Source of the DNA: a virus
Length of the DNA stretch: 64,000 bases
IMG/VR virus record: IMGVR_UViG_3300008111_001005
Span: 1-64,000 of that record
Strand: one strand, 5' to 3'
Every line of letters starts with the position of its first letter. The stretch's first letter is position 1. Below are positions 22,832-32,457 of this stretch, piece after piece. The position numbers and the translations under genes were made by a program. Below the pieces are notes generated by a model, which saw only the letters and a program-made list of their open reading frames with translations, did no database searches and was not told where the DNA came from.

Positions 22832-23635
22832 ATGTTCTGGTATATATACAAGAAGATACTTCTTGGGGGAGACTCTATTACAAACAATGGGGTTGATTAC
22901 ACATTTGCTGAGGGTCAGTGGAAATACTACTGTACTCAAGCTAGAAATGCTGCAAACTACCCAGACATTGCTAAGATGGAAAGCTTTATGAACCAATGGG
23001 TTAGACTCATTCCTAACATCAATAGATATGATGAAGGGTTTGATACTCTTGGAGCTAGAGAGAATCTTTACAGAGGTAGATACAATTCATTCAATGTTCA
23101 ATCTTGGCCAGAAGCAAATAGAACGGGAGGTGGAACTCCGTCTACTGGTCCTAAAGCAGAAAGCACCGTGAGAAGAGTTTCACTTGCAGTTTGGGAAGCA
23201 AATACAAATGCTGCTGTTCAAAATGTAATAGCTAATTATCCAACCCCACTTCAATTAAATTCCCCACTTTCTACAGATGTAACATTAACACCTGGAAATG
23301 CTACTATCGCTGTAGGAACTAATAACTGGGTGCTTGGGAATATGAATGCAGGTAATACTCTGCAATTTACATTCAATATTACAGGCACTTTAACGGGTAG
23401 TACTAGTGGAGCTGATATTCTGGTTAGAGTAACTCTTACTAATACAGATAATAACACTAACTATACAATTGGGGAATACTACTACAGCGGGTCAGCTGGA
23501 GCAGTATCTTTTGCTGGGGTAGTAACATACATAAACACTAATATAGCTAGTGCCTCTCTTAAAGTAGAAATAGACTCTCCGAGCGTTCAAATGAATAATG
23601 CCCGTATCTCTTCTGGAAACATTAGAATTCAATAA
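22832..23635 (+). CDS. conserved virion protein, C-terminal part of a split gene, with added beta domain
   Basis: The frame is open from 22787, where it reads DGYPLVPDDISFKEAMFWYI before and across the ATG at 22832. It continues with YTFAEGQWKYYCTQARNAAN and FMNQWVRLIPNINRYDEGF, the conserved C-terminal half of the protein encoded just upstream in another frame. From about residue 95 the chain differs from the family as I know it. It becomes a Thr/Asn/Gly-rich beta domain (LNSPLSTDVTLTPGNATIAV), probably a fibre-attachment or adhesin-like extension. Whether it is translated alone from ATG 22832, or joined to the upstream part, cannot be told from sequence. Confidence 0.6.
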   Translation: MFWYIYKKILLGGDSITNNGVDYTFAEGQWKYYCTQARNAANYPDIAKMESFMNQWVRLIPNINRYDEGFDTLGARENLYRGRYNSFNVQSWPEANRTGGGTPSTGPKAESTVRRVSLAVWEANTNAAVQNVIANYPTPLQLNSPLSTDVTLTPGNATIAVGTNNWVLGNMNAGNTLQFTFNITGTLTGSTSGADILVRVTLTNTDNNTNYTIGEYYYSGSAGAVSFAGVVTYINTNIASASLKVEIDSPSVQMNNARISSGNIRIQ

Positions 23636-23643
23636 TACCCAAT

Positions 23644-24282
23644 ATGTTCACTTATAGGATATATGTAGATGGAGGTCATCATGTTATAGCTACCTATGAG
23701 AATGGAACTCTCTTAGGAGAAGCTACATATATCATAAGATCATTAGAGGCAATTGCTGGAACAGGAACAACAGTAACTATAAGAAGAGTATATAATCAAG
23801 CTGCAGTATTCGCTAATATCCCATTTGCAGATTTACAACAGAGTACTGGAACTCAGTGGGGTAATAATCAAACAGCTACAGTTAATGCTCTGAATGTATT
23901 TTTACAGTCCGCAGTTGGAGGAGGAACTATAACCTCTGTTAATGGAGATACAGGACCTATAGTTGTATTATTAGGAACAGAGATAAATAGAACTGGAAGT
24001 GCTAACATAACAATAGATGCTGCTATTTCTAGTACAGAGTCAAGTATAACAGCTTTGTCTGGGGATGTGGCCACTCTGTTTACTATGATTGGGCAAACGA
24101 AAGGAGGGGGTGCTAAAACCTTTCTTAAAGATGAGAATGAAACATCTCAATTAGAAATAACAAGTGCTACAACAAAAGTAAATAATGTATTACTTTTAAC
24201 TCCTACAAACACTGCTCCTGCTAGTCCTCCTACTGGAGGTATGTATATGAACTTAACAGGAGATCTATTTATATCAAAATAA
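23644..24282 (+). CDS. fibre-like protein, 212 aa
   Basis: Beta-rich and low-complexity. The N-terminal domain (about 1-70; MFTYRIYVDGGHHVIATYEN) is followed by GGGTITSVNGDTGPIVVLLG, a common phage-fibre repeat. Next comes a stretch that may be a coiled-coil/trimerisation segment (SSTESSITALSGDVATLFTM). The C-terminal module PTGGMYMNLTGDLFISK resembles fibre tips. It lies 8 nt after the split structural gene and leads the fibre cassette. Receptor binding is inferred. Confidence 0.6.
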   Translation: MFTYRIYVDGGHHVIATYENGTLLGEATYIIRSLEAIAGTGTTVTIRRVYNQAAVFANIPFADLQQSTGTQWGNNQTATVNALNVFLQSAVGGGTITSVNGDTGPIVVLLGTEINRTGSANITIDAAISSTESSITALSGDVATLFTMIGQTKGGGAKTFLKDENETSQLEITSATTKVNNVLLLTPTNTAPASPPTGGMYMNLTGDLFISK

Positions 24283-24308
24283 AAAATAACTTTTAAAACA
24301 AAAACAAA

Positions 24309-25598
24309 ATGGGTACTTGGAAAAAAGTCTTAACAGAAGCCGACAAATCAACTTTAGGTAATAGTTTAACTAATGCTGATACTGGTCTAGTAGTTGGTAG
24401 TCAAGTAGTTAACTGGGTAAATGCTCAGGGATATGGTACTGGAGCCGGAGACATTACTGAAGTTAATACTAATTCAGGATCAGGTCTTACTGGAGGTGCT
24501 ACCACTGGTGCTGTAACACTTAGTATTGATTATCTTGGAACAGATAACTTTATTAATACACGTACAGCAGTAACAGCCGCTATTGATGCTGGAGATTTTA
24601 TTTTATATCATGATGGTACAGATAGTGATGTAAAAAAGGGTGCTGTATCATATCTTCCATTCACTAATAACACAGGTACAGTAACTAGTGTATCAGTAGT
24701 GAGTTCTAATGGATTTGCTGGAACATTAACTAATGCTTCTACAACTCCAGCTATTACATTAACCACAACTATAACAGGGGTATTAAAAGGTAATGGGACT
24801 GCAATATCTGCTGCTACTGCAGGAACAGATTATATGGCTCCATCTAGTACGATTAATTTAGGTACAAGCAATTTTGCTTTAAATAGAGCAAGTGCAGCGC
24901 AAACATTAAATGATGTCAGCATTACTGGTAATGCTACAACTGCAACTACAGCTACAAAATCTACAAACTTAGCTGGGGGTAACAATACTACGCTGTTAGG
25001 TTCAATACCTTATCAGTCACATGCTGATACTACAACTTTATTATCTCCAAATACAACAACTACAAAACAGTTCTTATCTCAAACCGGGACAGGAACCAAT
25101 GGGGCAGCTCCCTCTTGGAGTGCAGTTTCTAAAACAGATGTAGGATTAAGTAACGTAGAAAACACAGCTCTCTCTACATGGACGGGTAGTTCTAACATTA
25201 CAACAATTGGAGCAGCTACGGCTACATCATTGATTGTTACTGGGGATTTGACTGTTAATGGAAGTACTACTAATATTAGTACAACTCACCTTATAGTAGA
25301 AGATAAAATTATCACATTAGCTGATACTGGATCTCCTACAACAACTACTGGTAGTGGAGCTGGTATCCAAATCGAAACCTCCGCAACGGCGGCAGAGTGG
25401 CCTGAATTTATCTGGACAAATGGAGGTAAGTTAACAGGTTGGACAGTTTCTAATCATACTGCAACTGCAACTGTAGACTACCCTGTTGCTATTATGGAGT
25501 TTAGTGCATCTACTGCCCCAACAACGGGAGATGCTGCGGGATTAGGATCTTTTTACTTTGTTGAATCTACTGGAGCACTTTATATCAGAACTGCGTAA
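24309..25598 (+). CDS. tail fibre protein, 429 aa
   Basis: Typical long-fibre composition (Thr, Ser, Gly, Asn) with repeated short beta motifs. The N-terminus MGTWKKVLTEADKSTLGN is a fibre anchor also found in the gene at 25922. Near residue 310 is GDLTVNGSTTNISTTHLIVE followed by DKIITLADTGSPTT, a motif common in fibres of marine and gut phages. The C-terminus GLGSFYFVESTGALYIRTA is a small tip module. No endosialidase or autoprotease motif is seen. It overlaps the next gene by one base. Confidence 0.75.
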   Translation: MGTWKKVLTEADKSTLGNSLTNADTGLVVGSQVVNWVNAQGYGTGAGDITEVNTNSGSGLTGGATTGAVTLSIDYLGTDNFINTRTAVTAAIDAGDFILYHDGTDSDVKKGAVSYLPFTNNTGTVTSVSVVSSNGFAGTLTNASTTPAITLTTTITGVLKGNGTAISAATAGTDYMAPSSTINLGTSNFALNRASAAQTLNDVSITGNATTATTATKSTNLAGGNNTTLLGSIPYQSHADTTTLLSPNTTTTKQFLSQTGTGTNGAAPSWSAVSKTDVGLSNVENTALSTWTGSSNITTIGAATATSLIVTGDLTVNGSTTNISTTHLIVEDKIITLADTGSPTTTTGSGAGIQIETSATAAEWPEFIWTNGGKLTGWTVSNHTATATVDYPVAIMEFSASTAPTTGDAAGLGSFYFVESTGALYIRTA

Positions 25599-25783
25599 TG
25601 GCAATCTTAACCAAACACGTTGCTAAACAAAACGAGAACACTGATTTATCAGGACAGGAGCTTACATTCTTGCTTAATTTAATTTCAAAGAGTACCTTTG
25701 AGGGTCGAGACGTTCTTCTCTTAAATAGTATTGTCACTAAAATAACAGCAGAAATAAAAGCTCATGAAACTGGAACTCACTGA
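25598..25783 (+). CDS. small helical protein, 61 aa
   Basis: Small, mixed-charge, helical protein (NTDLSGQELTFLLNLISKST; LNSIVTKITAEIKAHE). It is coupled to the fibre gene by a TAATG overlap and overlaps the next small gene by 20 nt. No homologue is recognised; placement between two MGTWKK fibre genes suggests a fibre-assembly accessory role. Confidence 0.5.
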   Translation: MAILTKHVAKQNENTDLSGQELTFLLNLISKSTFEGRDVLLLNSIVTKITAEIKAHETGTH

Positions 25784-25922
25784 AGTCTTGTTTATTAAGG
25801 AGTCAATGACTCATGTTACTATTAAGGCAATCAATGCTCCACAAGTAGCAAAACTCATTGATAAGATTGATAAAGAAATAGATAGATTAGAAAAAGCACA
25901 ACTACCTGAAATACCTGACTAA
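25764..25922 (+). CDS. small helical protein, 52 aa
   Basis: A complete short frame (ATG 25764, TAA 25920-25922). The product begins MKLELTEVLFIKESMTHVTI and ends in a charged helix, VAKLIDKIDKEIDRLEKAQ. It overlaps both neighbours (20 nt upstream, 1 nt downstream as TAATG), a typical coupled arrangement. The terminal helix could be a coiled coil. Function is unknown; it may be a partner of the fibre proteins. Confidence 0.55.
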   Translation: MKLELTEVLFIKESMTHVTIKAINAPQVAKLIDKIDKEIDRLEKAQLPEIPD

Positions 25923-26305
25923 TGGGAACTTGGAAAAAAGCAATACTTGAAGGTGATAGTAGTCTACTCCCAACCGGGGGTACGACAGGACAAGTATTGG
26001 CTAAAAATTCAGGGACTAATTATGATGTTACATGGACTACAAAAAAGGTAACTCAAGTTACAGGTAAAACTGTAGCAACTGGAGCATGGTCTTTAGTTTC
26101 TGGGGTATATGAAGCAAGTATATCAGACGCAGCTATTCTTTCTACATCTATTGTAGACATTATCCCAAATAATGCAGACGCAAGCACGATTCGCACAGCG
26201 GGTCTTTTGCCGAGAACTGATAGTAGTTCTGGCTCTGTAAAAATTTATGCAACAAGTGCTCCAACAGCAACAATTACAGTTACTTTAAATATATTTGATT
26301 TATAA
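25922..26305 (+). CDS. short fibre-like protein sharing the MGTWKK anchor, 127 aa
   Basis: It starts MGTWKKAILEGDSSLLPTGG, paralogous to the first residues of the fibre at 24309, and continues with TTGQVLAKNSGTNYDVTWTT, a fibre repeat. The C-terminal half is a small beta domain (WSLVSGVYEASISDAAILST; VKIYATSAPTATITVTLNIF), which looks like a fibre tip. It may be a second, shorter fibre using the same attachment site. One-base overlaps on both sides tie it to the cassette. Confidence 0.6.
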   Translation: MGTWKKAILEGDSSLLPTGGTTGQVLAKNSGTNYDVTWTTKKVTQVTGKTVATGAWSLVSGVYEASISDAAILSTSIVDIIPNNADASTIRTAGLLPRTDSSSGSVKIYATSAPTATITVTLNIFDL

Positions 26306-27267
26306 TGGCAGTAGGAAAATTTGCAGTTCCAGCATCGGCCACAGGCGGCGGAGGAAGTGGAACACTTACGAAGACATTAAGGACATATACAAGCGGCGAC
26401 ACGTGGTCAAAACCCTCTGGTTTGCAACATATTGAAGTGCTTTGTTGCGGGGGAGGAGGAGCTGGAGGGTCCGGTTCAACCGCCGCAACTTCTACCGTAG
26501 CTCGAGCGGGTGGTGGTGGTGGTGGCGCATCCTGTATGGAGCATCAAATATTGGCATCAGCATTGGGGTCAACTGAGACTGTTACCATTGGAGCTGGTGC
26601 TACGGGTCCAGCAGGTATAAGTGCAAGTAGCACAGCAGGAACATCAGGAGGCGCAGGTGGAGATACTTCGTTTGGTACACATGTTGTAGCAAAAGGGGGC
26701 AATGGTGGAGTACCAACTGGAGGCCTTCAAAATGCTATAGGAACTGGAACTCCTTCGTACGGCCCAAGGTCATTTCCAGGCGGCGCGGGATCCAACTCAA
26801 GCGTATCCGGTGGGGGCGGAATTCAGGGTGGTGCCCAAACCGTGACGGCAGGAACTACTAACTTAGCATTCGCAATAATGGGTGCCGCTGGCGGTGGAGG
26901 TTTGGGTTCTGCAAATACCATAGGTATAGGTGGAGTAGGAAATAGATATTATCAATTAAACGGCACTCTTTCAACTGCTGCTGCAGCTGGGGCAGTTGCT
27001 GGTGCTAGTGGATCAAATGGAGCAAATAATGTATGGGATAGATTGTTGCCAAAATTTTTTCTTGATGCTGGAGCTACTGTTACAATAGGGAGTAGTGGTG
27101 GTGGTGGAGCCGGGCAGATAGGCGGAAATGCAGGCAGTGGAGGAAATGGAGGTTTATATGGGGCATCTGGGGCGGGTGGAGGTTCAGCCCGCAACGGATT
27201 TACCAGCGGAGCCGGAGGCAACGGTGCGGGTGGGTTTTGTTTAGTACTTGAATACACAATCACATGA
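26305..27267 (+). CDS. glycine-rich adhesin/tail tip protein, 320 aa
   Basis: Strongly Gly-rich, with motifs such as VLCCGGGGAGG, ARAGGGGGGASC, GGGGLGSANTIGIGG and SGGGGAGQIGGNAGS. The segment DTWSKPSGLQHIEVLCCGGG near residue 35 fits the start of a glycine-rich phage receptor-binding domain ('W.kP.g...i.V.l.GgGG'), comparable in style to polyglycine tips such as T-even gp38 adhesins. The base composition shifts: many GGC, GGT, GCC and CGC codons and higher GC than flanking genes, suggesting recent acquisition or exchange. It probably determines host range. It ends with CLVLEYTIT and overlaps the next gene by 4 nt. Confidence 0.7.
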   Translation: MAVGKFAVPASATGGGGSGTLTKTLRTYTSGDTWSKPSGLQHIEVLCCGGGGAGGSGSTAATSTVARAGGGGGGASCMEHQILASALGSTETVTIGAGATGPAGISASSTAGTSGGAGGDTSFGTHVVAKGGNGGVPTGGLQNAIGTGTPSYGPRSFPGGAGSNSSVSGGGGIQGGAQTVTAGTTNLAFAIMGAAGGGGLGSANTIGIGGVGNRYYQLNGTLSTAAAAGAVAGASGSNGANNVWDRLLPKFFLDAGATVTIGSSGGGGAGQIGGNAGSGGNGGLYGASGAGGGSARNGFTSGAGGNGAGGFCLVLEYTIT

Positions 27268-27488
27268 TATACGCAATTATAAAAGAAGGTTATATTATTA
27301 ACCGCATCCTTGCAGATTCAAAACCAGACTACCCGTTTCCACACGATTGGATTTTCGAGGATGTTGATCATTACACACACATCGGCGACTGGTACGAGGA
27401 GGCGGAGGGTATCTTCTACCGGCCTATTGGAAGTCCTGAAGATTGGCCAGATGAATTAAAACCACCCCAGCAAGAACAAGATGAATAA
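27264..27488 (+). CDS. small fibre-chaperone-like protein, 74 aa
   Basis: Begins MIYAIIKEGYIINRILADSK, with HIGDWYEEAEGIFYRPIGSP and an acidic/proline end (KPPQQEQDE). This pattern ('yaiI.dG.V.Nvi...GD.y....g.fy') is common in small proteins encoded right after phage fibre genes, which act as caps or assembly chaperones. It overlaps the glycine-rich adhesin (4 nt) and the muzzle gene (8 nt). The role is inferred from pattern and position. Confidence 0.6.
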   Translation: MIYAIIKEGYIINRILADSKPDYPFPHDWIFEDVDHYTHIGDWYEEAEGIFYRPIGSPEDWPDELKPPQQEQDE

Positions 27489-30400
27489 ATTTATTAAGGG
27501 AATGTACAAAGACTCCGAGAGAGTCGATCAGATTGAGGGCACTTACAGAGATGCCCTCAATGCTAATTTGTACGTATCTAAAGGTGCAGTTGTAAATGAG
27601 ACAGGGAATGTAATAGCTTATACTAATAGATTAGATGAGTGGACAGATATTATTGGGCAATGTAATCTTGAGGATGGGAGAATAGTAGTATTTTACAAAA
27701 GAGTTAAAAAGACTGGGGGAGCAAGCATATCTGCTATTGGGGTATTAAACCCAAGAGAACAGACTTTTAAAGAACTGTACATTAACGATGATCTTAATTT
27801 CCAAGCTGATCATACGATTGAAGCTATGGAGAAGATCTCTAGCACTAAAGATGTCCTTATATATTTCACAGATAACTATATTAATAGACAGGTAGACGAG
27901 GCTACTGGGATTTCATATGTTGCAGAAAACAATCCCCCAAGAGTATTTAATCTTTCTAAGCAAGAAAGACATGTAGATGCTACTGGAGGAGATGTAGAAG
28001 TTCTTTATGATGAGAACAGATCATACAATGTAGATAAGCTTGATCTGTTTTTAAATACAGGTAATATCCCACAATTTTTAGATGTTAGCATAGAAGAAGG
28101 TGGGGGTGTAGTATCAGGAACATACCATCTTGCATTAGCATATGTAGATGAAGATGGAAATGAAACTAACTACATGACTACTTCAAATGCTGTATATCTT
28201 GTAACAGCACCTGAAGATGCAATTCCTACAGAGACTATCATTGGGGATCCACAAGGATCTCAGTCTAATAAATCTATTTCTTGGGAAGTTCAAATCCCAT
28301 CTAACTTAAACTATACTCATATACAACCCACAGTCATTCAAAGATTTGGGGGTATAAACCAAGAGTCTAGTGAGTTTGCATATAAGTTAGACAAAGTAGA
28401 GATTATAGATGAGGCACTCATAACTGTTACCTATACAGGTTTAGAAACAGCAGCATCTACATCTGTAGCATCTACTATCATAGATAGTGTAAGATACGAG
28501 ACTGCAAAAAGCATTACTCAGTTAGATAATCAGATGTATATATCTAACTTAGAAGCTAGAGGAGATATTGGGTATCAGAGATTTGCAAATAACATTCAGC
28601 TTGACTCTGTAGTAGAAACAGTAGAAGACTTTGATCCTAGATACTTTGATGTACTTAGTATTAATAGAGGTAATAGTAACTTTTTATCTACTAATACATC
28701 TACATCATATGAGCTAAGTACTTCTCTGAGAGACTATTACGATGTACAATCTAACGAATTACAAGCACTTAGTGATGCCCAAAAAGCATTCTTTTCTAGT
28801 AAAGTCAGAAAGGGGTATAAAGATGTAAAACTATCTTATAAAATGAAATCCTTCAGACGTTCTGAAGTATATGCATTTTACATATCCTTTGTTTTAAAAG
28901 ATGGGACTGAGACATATGCTTATCATATTCCTGGGAGATCTCAGCGTGTAATAAATTATACATTTGGAGCTTCTAGTATAACTATTAATGAGAATGATCG
29001 CATCTCCAATTACAATATCCCAAATACAAATGAACTTCTTCTTAATAATTTATTTAATACAGGAGAAATAGCAAAAGCTTATCCAGATGCTAAACTCCAT
29101 CAAGTTGTAGATACTCAATTACTTGCTTGGGAAGCTTCTGGTGGACAAGACGCAAGGACAACTAGTTACTGGGAAAATGACAACGAGTTGTACCCAGATA
29201 CAGATGACTTCTCAATCTTTAATGTAGACAGCAATGGGAAACCTGCAGACACACAAACTGATATTAAACAACTCAATGTTAGGCACCATAAAATGCCTAC
29301 AAATAAGATAAGTACTTATGGGTTTGTTGCTAATACAGCGTACGATAATAGTTGGAATGGGATTAATGATTTTGACCCTAATATTAATAATCAGAATACT
29401 GGGGTAGGTACTACAGATCAAACCCTAACTCTAAAGGAAAATATAAATATCCTTGGAGTTAAGTTATCTAATATAAAGATTCCTCGATTTATTTTAGAGC
29501 AAATACAAGGATATAAGATATACTACGCTAAAAGACAGCAGGCTAATAAGACTATTATTGGGCAAAGCGTTGTAGTCCCAAGTGTATTTATTGGGAATAT
29601 GGTTCCAACAATGAGTACTACAAAAGCTAAAGCGGGTCCTTTTAATAGGGCATTTCATATGGTTGGAGCTCCTATACATGATGAAGATTTATTCTTTAAT
29701 GTTAAAAAAGCCGTATCTTCAAATGGATATACTTCACTATATAAAGCTTTTTCTGTATTTAAGTTCCACGATTTCAATTTATTAAAGAACAAACATACTC
29801 TTACTGGGGCTTCTCATATTGATATTCAGTATGTACTTCCTATGCAGGTATATGCAGGTGGACCACATGTTAGAGAACGCATTGAAGATGGGCAAGACAG
29901 ATTTGATAATATACCTTGGGTTGGGACAGATATTGGAAATACTGTAGATCCTGAGGATGCGGGAACCAGTGCAATTCCTCTATATTTAAGAATTACAGCT
30001 TTTAATACTTCTGTATTATTGGCCGCTGGATACGCTAACCCAAGTGCTTTACACTCATCTACAAATTTTGAATTTGCTACAAAGGCAGCTCAAAATAGTT
30101 ATTTTATAAGCAACTTAAATTCAATATTTACTGTACACCCAAAGAGTATTACTTATCTTCCAGGACATACACAATTAGAAGTAGGATCTGGAACTTCATT
30201 TCATGGGGTAAAATACTTATTAAATTTTGGGGGTGAAAGCGCTATTGCAATTGGGTTAACATCTGGACTCCCAGCACTTAGAGGTTATAAGCAATCCAAC
30301 TTAGCTACTATTCTTACAAATGGAAATACTACATATTTATGGAATAGCAGAGGAGTATATTTAGATACTACAGATAATGCAGATAATAAAAATGCATTAA

Positions 30401-32439
30401 CTCAATTAGCCACAAGTAGAACTGGAAATCCAGTATTATACTTGACTAATTTATGCGCAATTAAGAGTGACGTATATAAGTCATTTGACGAGCAAGCTTT
30501 AGTGTGGACTGGGTATTATAAAGATCTTAGTGAAGTTGACGTAGAGAGTGGGGATGATAGAGGTAACAACTATTATGACGGAGCTCAGTCAGATAACATC
30601 TTTGGGGGTGATACATACATAACTAGATATGGATTTAGAAGCACCAGTTTAAGATACGGGTGGTCTAGATTTAGTCAAGACATATCTGATGGAGGAGATG
30701 ATATTCCATTCCAAGGTAATCATACAGGAAGCTTGCAAGTATCCACAGATGCCACTCAAGCAAATTATAATAACACTGGTAATTGGATTAGAGGTAATAA
30801 CAACCCAAATGCATCTATATACTATTTCTTCTGTGAAGCAGATGATTTGATTGGGTATAGATACAATGCAGATCAGACTCAAGGTGTAAATGAAGATAAT
30901 GGGAGATTCTTTGACTATGCTAATGCATCTGCTACGTTGTTTAATTCTCCAATAAAAGATAACACTAAGTCTGATAACTTACTGTATATGAACAACTACT
31001 CTCTTAATCAAGATATTAGAGTAGCTGTCCCACTTCCTAAAGTAAGAACAGATATAAATAGCTTCCCAACTAGAACCATTAGATCTAATAATGATGAAGG
31101 TTCTATCTCTGATAAATACAGAAAATACTTAGCACTTGAGTACAAGGATATCCCAAAGAATAAGGGGGATATTTGGAAGATATTCACAATGAATGGGTTA
31201 CTCTTTATGCACACAGAGAGAAGCCTGTTTACAACTAAGGGCAAGCAAGAGATCAATCTTGGAAACTCAGGGGCTGCATATGTTGGGGGAGGGAATCTGT
31301 TTGAGCAAGAACCTCAAGAGATTGTAATCTCTGCAGAGGGTTATGGGGGTACAGATGCACAGTTCTCTTCTTTAACTACGAGATACGGACAGTTCTTTGT
31401 AAATCGTAAAGACCGTAAGGTTTATCTATTTGGGGATCAGATTGAAGAGATAAGTGCAGCTGGAATGGAGTTGTGGTTTATTCAGAATCTCCCATATCAA
31501 GTAGAAGAGCTTGGGTTAGATCTTGATAAAGTCACAAACGCAGATGCCCCAACTAAATGGTTTGGGTTTACAGCTGCATACGATTCTGCATACAAGAGAA
31601 TCATCTTAACTAAGAAAGAGAGAAGGTTAATCAATCCAGAAGCTATAAGTAATAACTCAATTCAGAATGGGGAGTTCATTAATCAAGCATACAATGACTT
31701 TGATGATGATAATCTCTACGAAGATGCTGGGTGGACAATATCATATTACCCTGAATTAAAATCTTGGGGTAGTAGACATAGTTATACTCCTAAACTCTAC
31801 GCTTATAACTCTAATGCATTCTTTAGCTTTATCATAGAATCTGGTAAAGGATACATCTGGAAGCATGACAATGACAGTTTTCCATGTAACTTCTATGATG
31901 AGCAATTCAACTTTGAATTTGAGTTTATAGACAATCAATCTCCTGCACAGTCCAAGATATTTAGTGCTGTAAAATACCATGCTGATGTGGTTAGCCCAAG
32001 CTCGACATACCCACATCAATTACATAAGCATACATCTCCTGGATTTACACAATTCTATGTCTATAATACTAATCAAATATCTGGGGAGAAAGACATTAAC
32101 TATCTCTCTAATTCTAGGCTAGTAGATAGAATATGGTGGATTAATGAGTTCAGAGATATGAGTGCAACTACATCTCTGACTAACAATAGTTTAGTTACTG
32201 GGATTATTAATGTACAAGGAACTTACACAACTGGGGTAGTAAATAACTTAGATGCTATTCCTATGTTCGAAGAAGAAGGAGTAATCAATACTAGTTATTT
32301 AAACACAAACAAAAGTTGGTTTGATCAGAGAAGGCTTGTAGATAATTATTTAGCTATAAGACTAATTAGTGATAATTCAGAGAATAATTTAATATATTTG
32401 TATTCTGCAGGCACTAAAAACAGACCATCCTTTAGGTAA
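27481..32439 (+). CDS. tail muzzle / stabilisation protein
   Basis: The 1652-aa product opens with MNKFIKGMYKDSERVDQIEG, then TYRDALNANLYVSKGAVVNE. This is the signature opening of the large 'stabilisation protein' of Bacteroidetes podoviruses, the tail muzzle protein of crAss-like virions. The body is beta-rich without enzymatic motifs; the C-terminal half includes FTAAYDSAYKRIILTKKERR. In crAss-like virions the muzzle closes the tail tip and helps retain cargo. Its position after the fibre cassette and before the giant cargo genes agrees. The family call is good; the mechanism comes from related phages. Confidence 0.75.
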   Translation: MNKFIKGMYKDSERVDQIEGTYRDALNANLYVSKGAVVNETGNVIAYTNRLDEWTDIIGQCNLEDGRIVVFYKRVKKTGGASISAIGVLNPREQTFKELYINDDLNFQADHTIEAMEKISSTKDVLIYFTDNYINRQVDEATGISYVAENNPPRVFNLSKQERHVDATGGDVEVLYDENRSYNVDKLDLFLNTGNIPQFLDVSIEEGGGVVSGTYHLALAYVDEDGNETNYMTTSNAVYLVTAPEDAIPTETIIGDPQGSQSNKSISWEVQIPSNLNYTHIQPTVIQRFGGINQESSEFAYKLDKVEIIDEALITVTYTGLETAASTSVASTIIDSVRYETAKSITQLDNQMYISNLEARGDIGYQRFANNIQLDSVVETVEDFDPRYFDVLSINRGNSNFLSTNTSTSYELSTSLRDYYDVQSNELQALSDAQKAFFSSKVRKGYKDVKLSYKMKSFRRSEVYAFYISFVLKDGTETYAYHIPGRSQRVINYTFGASSITINENDRISNYNIPNTNELLLNNLFNTGEIAKAYPDAKLHQVVDTQLLAWEASGGQDARTTSYWENDNELYPDTDDFSIFNVDSNGKPADTQTDIKQLNVRHHKMPTNKISTYGFVANTAYDNSWNGINDFDPNINNQNTGVGTTDQTLTLKENINILGVKLSNIKIPRFILEQIQGYKIYYAKRQQANKTIIGQSVVVPSVFIGNMVPTMSTTKAKAGPFNRAFHMVGAPIHDEDLFFNVKKAVSSNGYTSLYKAFSVFKFHDFNLLKNKHTLTGASHIDIQYVLPMQVYAGGPHVRERIEDGQDRFDNIPWVGTDIGNTVDPEDAGTSAIPLYLRITAFNTSVLLAAGYANPSALHSSTNFEFATKAAQNSYFISNLNSIFTVHPKSITYLPGHTQLEVGSGTSFHGVKYLLNFGGESAIAIGLTSGLPALRGYKQSNLATILTNGNTTYLWNSRGVYLDTTDNADNKNALTQLATSRTGNPVLYLTNLCAIKSDVYKSFDEQALVWTGYYKDLSEVDVESGDDRGNNYYDGAQSDNIFGGDTYITRYGFRSTSLRYGWSRFSQDISDGGDDIPFQGNHTGSLQVSTDATQANYNNTGNWIRGNNNPNASIYYFFCEADDLIGYRYNADQTQGVNEDNGRFFDYANASATLFNSPIKDNTKSDNLLYMNNYSLNQDIRVAVPLPKVRTDINSFPTRTIRSNNDEGSISDKYRKYLALEYKDIPKNKGDIWKIFTMNGLLFMHTERSLFTTKGKQEINLGNSGAAYVGGGNLFEQEPQEIVISAEGYGGTDAQFSSLTTRYGQFFVNRKDRKVYLFGDQIEEISAAGMELWFIQNLPYQVEELGLDLDKVTNADAPTKWFGFTAAYDSAYKRIILTKKERRLINPEAISNNSIQNGEFINQAYNDFDDDNLYEDAGWTISYYPELKSWGSRHSYTPKLYAYNSNAFFSFIIESGKGYIWKHDNDSFPCNFYDEQFNFEFEFIDNQSPAQSKIFSAVKYHADVVSPSSTYPHQLHKHTSPGFTQFYVYNTNQISGEKDINYLSNSRLVDRIWWINEFRDMSATTSLTNNSLVTGIINVQGTYTTGVVNNLDAIPMFEEEGVINTSYLNTNKSWFDQRRLVDNYLAIRLISDNSENNLIYLYSAGTKNRPSFR

Positions 32440-32457
32440 TCATTGAAAATTAATACA

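Noticed and set aside
26952-27263. Proline-rich 103-aa - strand frame
   Set aside because: It is the complement of the glycine-rich adhesin (GGN read as CCN).
32443-32457. TTG start for the 962-aa virion protein
   Set aside because: ATG at 32458 is followed by the conserved NWIKGAIKRPGAL motif and is preceded by an A-rich leader; the TTG adds only five residues.
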